Assembly (NCBI RefSeq): GCF_024323335.1
Contig: NC_066583.1
Coordinates: forward strand, 363,485,877-363,549,876
DNA: 64,000 nt
Direction of reading: 5' to 3'
Source of the DNA: Lathyrus oleraceus
Lineage: Eukaryota > Streptophyta > Magnoliopsida > Fabales > Fabaceae
The notes under the pieces were generated by a model that worked only from the letters and a program-made list of their open reading frames with translations, made no database searches and was not told where the DNA came from. Shown here piece after piece: positions 57,232 through 64,000 of this stretch (positions within the stretch are counted from its first letter, which is position 1; each line of letters opens with the position of its first letter). The position numbers and the translations under genes are program-made.

Positions 57232-59526
57232 TTGATGTTCTTCTGTGCTTTAGCCAAGCTGACTCACCGGTACAACACCAGAGCCAATCATCTGAGAATT
57301 GTGGAGCATCTAGAGCAAGAGAACAGAGAGCTGAAGGACGAGATTGCCCGGCTGACTGCCATGATGGATTCAGTTCTTGCTGCTCAAAGTCAAGCTTCTC
57401 CAACGCCTACAACTCCTCCCGCGAGGACTGTTATTTCAGAAGTGGTTACGTCTACCATGCCTGCTGCTACCGCCCGTTTCACGCCAAACCTGCCTGCCGG
57501 ATTCCCGTGGGGAATGCCGCCCAACTTTGTGCTAGAAGGCTTTGCGCCTACATTTGCTTCCATGCTGGCATCTAGCCCGATCATGTCTGTGCCACCTCCA
57601 GATGTGCACACTTTGCCACCAGTAGAGGACACCATCTATCATTATGAGCCGTCTGAGGGTCCGGATGTCCATGAGAAGATAGACGAAATGAAAGACCAAT
57701 TTCTTGAGTCGCGCAAGGAATTGAAGACACCGAGGGATAAAGATTTGTTTGAGAAGAGTGCTGCTGAATTGTGCTTGGTACCCAATGTTAAAATACCGGT
57801 GAAATTCAAAGTGCCTGACTTTGAAAAATATAATGGGAATTCTTGTCCACCCAGTCATCTTGTGATGTATGCCCGTAAGATGTCAACTCAAACAGATAAT
57901 GACCAATTGCTTATTCACTACTTCCAGGATAGCCTGACTGGTGCTGCACTCCGTTGGTATACGGGGTTGGATAGTGCAAGTATTCGCACTTTCAACGACC
58001 TGGGAGAGGCTTTTGTGAAGCAATACAAGTAAAATGTGGATATGGCGCCGAATAGAGACCAGTTGAGGTCTATGTCTCAAAAAGATAAAGAGATATTCAA
58101 GGAGTACGCGCAGAGATGGAGGGATTTGGCTGCCCAGATTACTCCTCCTTTGGAGGAGAAAGAGATGACAAAAATCTTCTTGAAAACCCTGAGTTCATTT
58201 TATTATGAACGCATGATCGCCAGCGCCCCCAGTGATTTTACCGAAATGGTAAATATGGGGATGAGACTTGAAGAAGGGGTCCGTGAAGGACGATTGTCAA
58301 AAGATGAGGCGTCAATAAGTAAGAGGTATGGCAGTAGTTTCAGCAAGAAGAAGGATAGTGAGACAAATGCAATTTCCAGTGGGAGGCAGAGGAGGCCTCA
58401 AATCAAAAGAAATCCATCACCCCGTCAACATCATCATCATCAAGTATCATCAGTAATTTCGGTATTTTCTAATCAACAAGCAACACCAATTCAACAACAA
58501 CAACCACAACAACCGCAACAGAGAACAAACACCTACAATAACAATAATACAAACAACAATCATCAACAGCAGAATTTTGAGAGGAAGGTCTCTTTTGACC
58601 CGATTCTTATGTCGTATGCAGAGTTGTATCCCTCGTTAGTTCTCAAGAACTTGATTCAACCAAGGAACCCACCGTAGATCCCAGAACCACTTCCCTGGTG
58701 GTATAAACCTGTGCTACGTAGTGCTTCTCATCAGGGTGCACCCGAGCATGATATTGAAAACTGCTATCCATTGAAGTATGATGTGCAAAAGCTTATGAAG
58801 AGTGGTATGGTGTCCTTTGAGGACCGCACACCAAATGTGAAAGCTAACCCTTTGCCCGCTCACGGGAACTCTTCAGTAAATATGGTGGACGGTTGTCCTG
58901 GGGAATTCAAGGTTTTTGATGTCGGGTTTATCCAAAGATCTTTGGTGCAGATGCACAAAGATATTTGTTTGGTGAGTGACTGTTAACATGATCATGATGG
59001 TTGTGTTGTGTGTAGTGTGAATCCAAGAGGGTGTGATATAGTGAAAAGGGACATCCAATGTCTGATGGATGAAGGCATGATCCAGATTGTTCAATCCCAT
59101 CATGTAGATGGCGATGTCAATGTCACAGTTCCCATTTTCAAGCAGCAAGAGCGGTTCATAATCCAATATGATAGCAGCAGCAACAACAATGTCAGTCAAA
59201 GATCAGTTTCGCCGTTGGTAATACGGTTAGCGGGCCCAATCCCGTATTCATCTAATAAGGTTGTACCGTACCAGTATAATGCTACAATGATAGAGAATGG
59301 TTAAGAGGTCTCGTTACCTACGGCCAGTTCAGTAGTGAGCATTGCTGATGTTACAAAGGTGACCCGCAGTGGTCGAGTGTTTGGGCCGGTCGTCCCAGAA
59401 AGTAAAGAGGAAACAAGTGTTCGTAAGAAGGCGAAAGTGCCTAATGTAGATCCAGTTGGCTGTTCAAAAGATAAGTCTGGTGAATCCAGCAACTTGAAAG
59501 CCAATGATGATGATGAGGTACTCTGA
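57232..59526 (+). pseudogene. Ogre B gag and gag-protease linker, five in-frame stops
   Basis: One frame throughout, broken at 58030 (TAA), 58675 (TAG), 58984 (TAA), 59302 (TAA) and 59524 (TGA). The N-terminus has a coiled coil (EQENRELKDEIARL), then a Pro/Met-rich linker, then the gag core: VKFKVPDFEKYNG, an IHYFQDSLTGAALRWY motif and a DLAAQITPPLEEKEM region. A Gln/Asn-rich stretch with YNNNNTNNNHQQQ follows, then GAPEHDIENCYPLK. This is the gag core that Ogre A has lost. Several stops are simple C-to-T changes relative to Ogre A. Confidence 0.88.
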
Positions 59527-60517
59527 TTTATTAAAAGAAGTGAATTTAATATGGTTAAGCAGCTGCTCCAAACTCCTTCGAAGATTTCAGTGTCGTCTCT
59601 GCTTTTGAATTCTGAAGCGCACAGAGAAGCACTACAGAGAGTTCTTGAACAAGCATATGTGGAGCAAGATGTTATTGTGGATCAATTTGATCACATTGTG
59701 GCTAACATCACTTCATGCAATAATTTGAGCTTCTGTGATGAAGAACTCCCTGAGGAGGGAAGAAATCATAACCTGGCTTTGCATATTTCGATGAACTGTA
59801 AGGAAAATGCTTTGTCAAATGTGCTTGTTGACACTGGTTCGTCACTCAATGTGCTTCCGAAGTCAACTTTGTCAAAGTTATCTTACCAAGGAGCGCCCAT
59901 GAGGTACAGTGGTGTAATTGTCAAAGCCTTTGATGGCTCGCACAAAATAGTAATTGGTGAAGTGGACCTTCTAGTTAAGATAGGTCCGAGTGATTTTCAG
60001 ATTACTTTCCAAGTAATGGATATCCACCTGGCCTACAGCTGTTTACTAGGAAGGCCATGGATTCATGAGGTAGGAGTTGTTACCTCAACTTTGCACCAGA
60101 AGCTTAAATTTGTCAAGAATGGCAAGCTAGTGATTGTGGGAGGAGAGAAAGCACTGTTGGTTAGCCATCTGCCATCTTTCTCATATGTTGAAGCTGAGGA
60201 TGAGGTTGGAACTCCGTTCCAATCCTTATCTATTACTGATGAGAAGAGAGTTGGGGCACCTATGTCCTCGCTGAAAGATGCTCAGAAGATTGTTGAAGAA
60301 GGTGTTGTTGATCAATTAGGGCGTATGGTAGAGGTCTCCGACAACAAAGATATGCAACTCAGCTTTCGTAGCGGAGGGTAATTCATGGTAATGAGCAACA
60401 CTTAGCTGCTGTGCTAGAGGATAGCGAAGAGGAAGACTGCACCAACTTTGTAACGCATGGAAAAACATGCAACAATTGGACTGCTGTTGATATTCCTGTT
60501 ATTTTGCGTCGATCTAA
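59527..60517 (+). pseudogene. Ogre B protease region
   Basis: 59551-60381 encodes the retropepsin: NVLVDTGSSLNVLPKS and a CLLGRPWIH motif, in the same frame as gag. Near 60330 about 50 bp present in Ogre A are missing and a one-base loss follows, giving the stop at 60379. The region up to the intron donor (NFVTHGKTCNNW, RSK) is readable in another frame. Confidence 0.85.
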
Positions 60518-60768
60518 GTAATTGCTTTTATATTTTAAAATCCTTCTCTTATGCCTAAAGGAGAAGTGAACATTGTTTGGGCATTTTAAATTGATCATCA
60601 ATAAAATTAATTCTATTCATCCACATCTTTGATGTTTATTTTCACTTTTTGCTTTATTCTGAAAATGGTAATCACAAACAACATAAATAAACAATATAAT
60701 TGTCCATCTGCATAATATTTGGTCACAAATTCACTTCTCTAAAATCAAAATATCAAATCATTATGCAG
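60518..60768 (+). other. Ogre B intron between protease and RT
   Basis: 251 nt, GTAATTGCTT...ATTATGCAG, same boundaries and length as 42147-42397. Joins RSK to LVPNPIEYND. Confidence 0.82.
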
Positions 60769-62302
60769 GTTGGTTCCTAACCCCATTGAATACAATGATC
60801 CTTCTCCTTCTCCGAATTTTGAATTCCCTGTGTTTGAGGCCGAGGAGGAAAGTGACGTAGAAGTAAGTGATGAATTTTCTCGTCTTCTTGAGCAAGATGA
60901 GAAGATTATTCAGCCGTTTGAAGAGTATATTGATCTAGTCAACTTGGGTTCCGAGGATAATGTGAAGGAAGTCAAGATTAGGTCTCGGTTGTGTCCAGAT
61001 GCTAAGAAGGGGTTGATTGATCTTCTTCAAGAATATTCAGATGTGTTTGCTTGGTCCTATCAAGACATGCCTGGTTTAGATTCTGATATTGTGGAGCATA
61101 GATTGCCGTTGAAGCCAGAATTCCCGCCAATCAAGCAGAAATTGAGAAGAACGCATCCTGATATGGCTGTGAAAATCAAAGAGGAAGTTCAGAAGCAGAT
61201 TGATGACGGTTTCCTTGTGACTACTGAGTATCAGCAATGGGTGGCCAATATTGTGCATGTGCCAAAGAAAGATGGAAAAGTCCGCATGTGTGTTGACTAT
61301 AGAGATTTGAATAAAGCCAGTCCGAAAGATGATTTTCCTCTGCCACACATTGATATGTTGGTAGACAATACTACTATATTCAAAGTCTTTTCATTTATGG
61401 ATGGATTTTCCGGATATAACCAGATCAAGATGGCACCCGAGGATATGGAGAAGACCACATTCATTACACCCTGGGGAACATTCTATTATAGAGTGATGCC
61501 TTTCGGTTTAAAGAATTCTGGTGCGACTTACCAGAGAGCGGTGACTACTCTTTTTCATGATATGATGCATAAAGAGATTGAAGTTTATGTCGATGACATG
61601 ATTGCTAAATCAATCGATGAAGACGAACATGTTGAGCATTTGTTGAAGCTATTCCAGCGTTTGAGGAAGTATAAACTCTGCTTGTATCCCAATAAATGTA
61701 CTTTTGGTGTTCGTTCTGGTAAATTGTTGGGCTTTATTATCAGCGAGAAGGGTATTGAAGTTGATCCTGCCAAAGTCAAAGCAATACAAGAGATGCTTGC
61801 GCCCAAAACTGAGAAGCAAGTCAGAGGTTTTCTCGGTCGCTTGAATTATATTTCCAGATTCATTTCCCACATGACTACGACATGTGCGCCTATATTCGAG
61901 CTTCTTCGGAAAGATCAGTCTTGTGATTGGACCGAAGATTGCCAAAAAGCATTTGACAGTATTAAGGAATATTTGCTTGAACCACCAATTTTGTCTCCGC
62001 CTGTTGAATGAAGACCATTGATGGTGTCTTTGATTGTGCTCGAAGATAGTATGGGTTGTGTTCTTGGTCAGCAAGATGAGACTGGGAAGAAAGAATTTAC
62101 AATCTACTACCTCAGTAAGAAGCTCACCGACTATGAGACTCGGTATTCAATGCTTGAGAAAACTTGTTGCGCATTGGATTGGATTGCTAAGCGTCTGCGT
62201 CAGTATATGTTGAATCATACCACTCGGTTGATATCCAAAATGGATCCAATCAAGTATATATTTGAGAAGTCTGCTTTAACTAGGAGAATTGCCCGTTGGT
62301 AG
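60769..62302 (+). pseudogene. Ogre B reverse transcriptase and first RNase H
   Basis: 60770-62011 is open: VPNPIEYND, CVDYRDLNKAS (about residues 174-184), FMDGFSGYNQI, PFGLKNSGATYQ, YVDD at 273-276, FLGRLNYISRF. Stop TGA at 62009, then in the same frame the gypsy RNase H with MGCVLGQQDETGKKE, YYLSKKLTDYE and LEKTCCALDW up to TAG at 62300. The expected first catalytic region of RNase H is present only as VLEDSMGCV. RT copies element RNA; this copy is broken by two stops but is otherwise colinear. Confidence 0.9.
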
Positions 62303-63393
62303 ATGTTATTATCAGAGTATGATATCAAATACCGATCTCAGAAAGCGATTAAAGGTAGTATCTTGGCTGACCATTTGGCTCACCAACCAATTGAAGATCA
62401 TCAGTCAGTACAATATGATTTTCCTGATGAAGAGATTTTGTACTTGAAAATGAAATATTGTGATGAACCATTGCTAGAAGAAGGGCCAGAACCTGGTTCC
62501 CGTTGGGGCATGGTATTTAATGGAGCTATTAATCAATATGGAAATGGCATTGGGGCAGTAATTATTACTCTTCAAGGCACATATCTACCATTTACAGCTA
62601 GATTGACTTTCAAGTGTACAAACAACATGGAAGAATATGAAGCTTGCATTATGGGGCTTGAAGAGGCCACGAATCTCATAATCAAGTATTTGAATGTCTT
62701 CGGTGATTCCGTTTTGGTGGTGAATCAGATCAAAAGAGAATGGGAGACGAATCAACCCGGTTTAGTACCATATAGAGACTATGCGAGGAGGATTTCAACT
62801 TTCTTTATAAAGGTTGAATTTCATCATATCCCTCGAGATGAGAACCGGATGGCAGATGCTCTGGCAACGTTGGCATCAACGATTGTAGTGAAGTATTGGA
62901 ATGAAGTTCCCAATTTATCTGTGAGGCGTCTTGATAGGCCAGCTCACGTGTTTGCTATTGAAGAGATCAAAGACGAGAAGACGTGGTACTACGACATCAA
63001 ATGTTTCCTTCAAAGTCAGATTTACCCTCCAGGCGAATCTTTGAAAGATAAGAAGACTTTGAGAAGATTTACCGATAATTTCTACTTGAATGGTGAGATA
63101 ATGTACAAGAGAAACTTCGACTTGGTTTTGCTCAGATGTGTGGATAGACATGAAGCAGACATGTTGATGACTGAAGTGCATGAAGGTTCCTTTGGTACTC
63201 ATTCCAATGGACATGCAATGGCAAAGAAGATGTTGGAGCAGGTTACTATTGGTTGACAATGGAATCTGATTGTTGCAAGTTTGTGAAGAAATGCCACAAG
63301 TGTCAAATTTATGCTGATAAGATTCATGTTCCTCCGAAACTTTTGAATGTTATCTCTTCCCCATGGCCCTTCTCCATGTGGGGAATTGATATG
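62303..63393 (+). pseudogene. Ogre B archaeal-type RNase H and integrase N-terminus
   Basis: Continues the RT frame. After the LLSEYDIKYRSQKAIKGS linker comes a second RNase H, typical of the Tat clade: WGMVFNGAINQYGNGIG (Asn at residue 73 where the family has Asp), NNMEEYEAC, a GDSVLVVNQIK motif and an ENRMADALATLAS motif. Then the integrase zinc domain: VHEGSFGTHSNGHAMAKKML, a one-base loss near 63240, and CCKFVKKCHKCQ in the next frame. It stops at WGIDM where the LTR at 63394 inserts, before the catalytic core. Confidence 0.87.
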
Positions 63394-64000
63394 TGTAAGA
63401 CCCCAATTTTGACCCTAAGATCCCTCATGCATTCCCATCATAAGCATTAACATTGGGATTATACCTTTGCATCCTCCTTACCCCTTTTTCGTTGGGTTTG
63501 TTTTGGGAGAGATCACGAAGAACTTTGTGATTATATCATACTTGTATTTTATCATTTCATTAACCAAAATACCAAAAATATGTCTTTGTACTTGTCTAAC
63601 TCATTTGTAGGTAGGGCATGATCTCATTGATTCATCAAGATCACATTTAGGGTTTGAGACCCTCATGAACAAAGAGCACAATCAAAAATGGATTCAATAA
63701 TGGTTATGAACATCATATATGAGTCCCAATGTTTTCTACATGTCATATTGATCAAGTTTGCTTCAAGAGTTTGAGGGTGATTTGCCTTGGAAACCCTAGT
63801 TTGACTAGGTATCTTGAGTAACTTCTCCAACAAGCTATCTCACCAATTGATCAAATTTCTCAAGGGACACTTCAAATTTCATCATCTTATGCATATATGA
63901 TTTACCATGAGCCAAGGAAGTCAAGAGAATTCGAAATTAGCAAGTTGGTTGATGGTGGTTGTCCAGATCAATTCATCTGATCAAAACTGGGTCTCCCTAG
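63394..64000 (+). repeat. Ogre-type LTR start, truncated by window edge
   Basis: TGTAAGACCCCAATTTTGAC, close to the Ogre A LTR start and to the minus-strand LTR at 1-1446. It interrupts the integrase frame after ATATG (63389-63393), the candidate target duplication. It cannot be Ogre B's own 3' LTR because the integrase core is missing before it. Solo or full element cannot be told. Confidence 0.87.

Larger units (their letters stand above)
48035..63393 (+). mobile_element. Ogre B, from within ORF1 to integrase, both ends lost
   Basis: It begins abruptly in ORF1 (no LTR, PBS or N-terminus) and ends in integrase where another LTR inserts at 63394. Internal order is ORF1, gag, protease, intron, RT, RNase H, archaeal-type RNase H, integrase. 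Sequence is very close to Ogre A where both exist. One 8.4 kb LTR interrupts ORF1. Confidence 0.88.

Noticed and set aside
63394..64000. 3' LTR of Ogre A/B
   Set aside because: It interrupts the integrase before its catalytic core, so it is a separate insertion, or a deletion product, not the proper 3' end.

Overview
This window is plant nuclear DNA made almost entirely of nested LTR retrotransposons; I found no intact host gene, rRNA, tRNA or CRISPR array. The very long (4.5-5 kb) Ogre-type LTRs that start TGTAAGACCC and end CGCTACA, the tRNA-Arg-type primer-binding sites, the extra ORF1 ahead of gag, the intron between protease and reverse transcriptase, and a Sirevirus and a Tekay-type chromovirus as later insertions together suggest a large-genome legume, most likely tribe Fabeae (pea, vetch/faba bean, lentil, grass pea). 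The species cannot be fixed from the sequence alone.

Layout. 1-1446: minus-strand Ogre LTR, cut by the window edge, inserted into ORF1 of a second minus-strand Ogre (ORF1 remnant 1447-1976, leader, PBS 2887-2904, 5' LTR 2914-17754). That LTR is split by a plus-strand Sirevirus (Ty1-copia, 7706-17731; gag, pol, env-like ORF). 17755-18340 is unassigned low-copy-looking DNA. 18341-19455 is the 3' end of a minus-strand Ty1-copia element, cut by the 5' LTR (19456-24164) of plus-strand Ogre A.

Ogre A runs from 19456 to 48034 and has received three insertions with perfect 5-bp target duplications: a solo Ogre LTR in ORF1 (25720-30566), an intact young chromovirus on the minus strand between protease and the intron (33966-41897), and a second solo LTR inside RT (43168-47704, itself carrying a Mutator-type MITE). 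At 48034/48035 the RT of Ogre A is joined directly to ORF1 of Ogre B, which runs to 63393 with decayed gag, protease, intron, RT, RNase H, archaeal-type RNase H and the start of integrase. Ogre B is split in ORF1 by an 8.4 kb minus-strand LTR of another Ogre-like family (48380-56751), which contains a 1.4 kb solo LTR. A further Ogre LTR starts at 63394 and leaves the window.

The most interesting part is the 8.4 kb LTR. Its region upstream of the TATA box is about 3.8 kb and contains decayed host-gene pieces on the element's sense strand: a C-terminal fragment of VARICOSE/EDC4 (mRNA decapping scaffold), a PLU-1-region fragment of a KDM5-type histone demethylase (JMJ17-like), and several coding-like pieces I could not name. 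This looks like gene capture by an LTR retrotransposon. Other points: template-switch or filler scars at two junctions, a PBS-like motif conserved inside every complete Ogre U5, and palindromic tandem repeats in the chromovirus leader.
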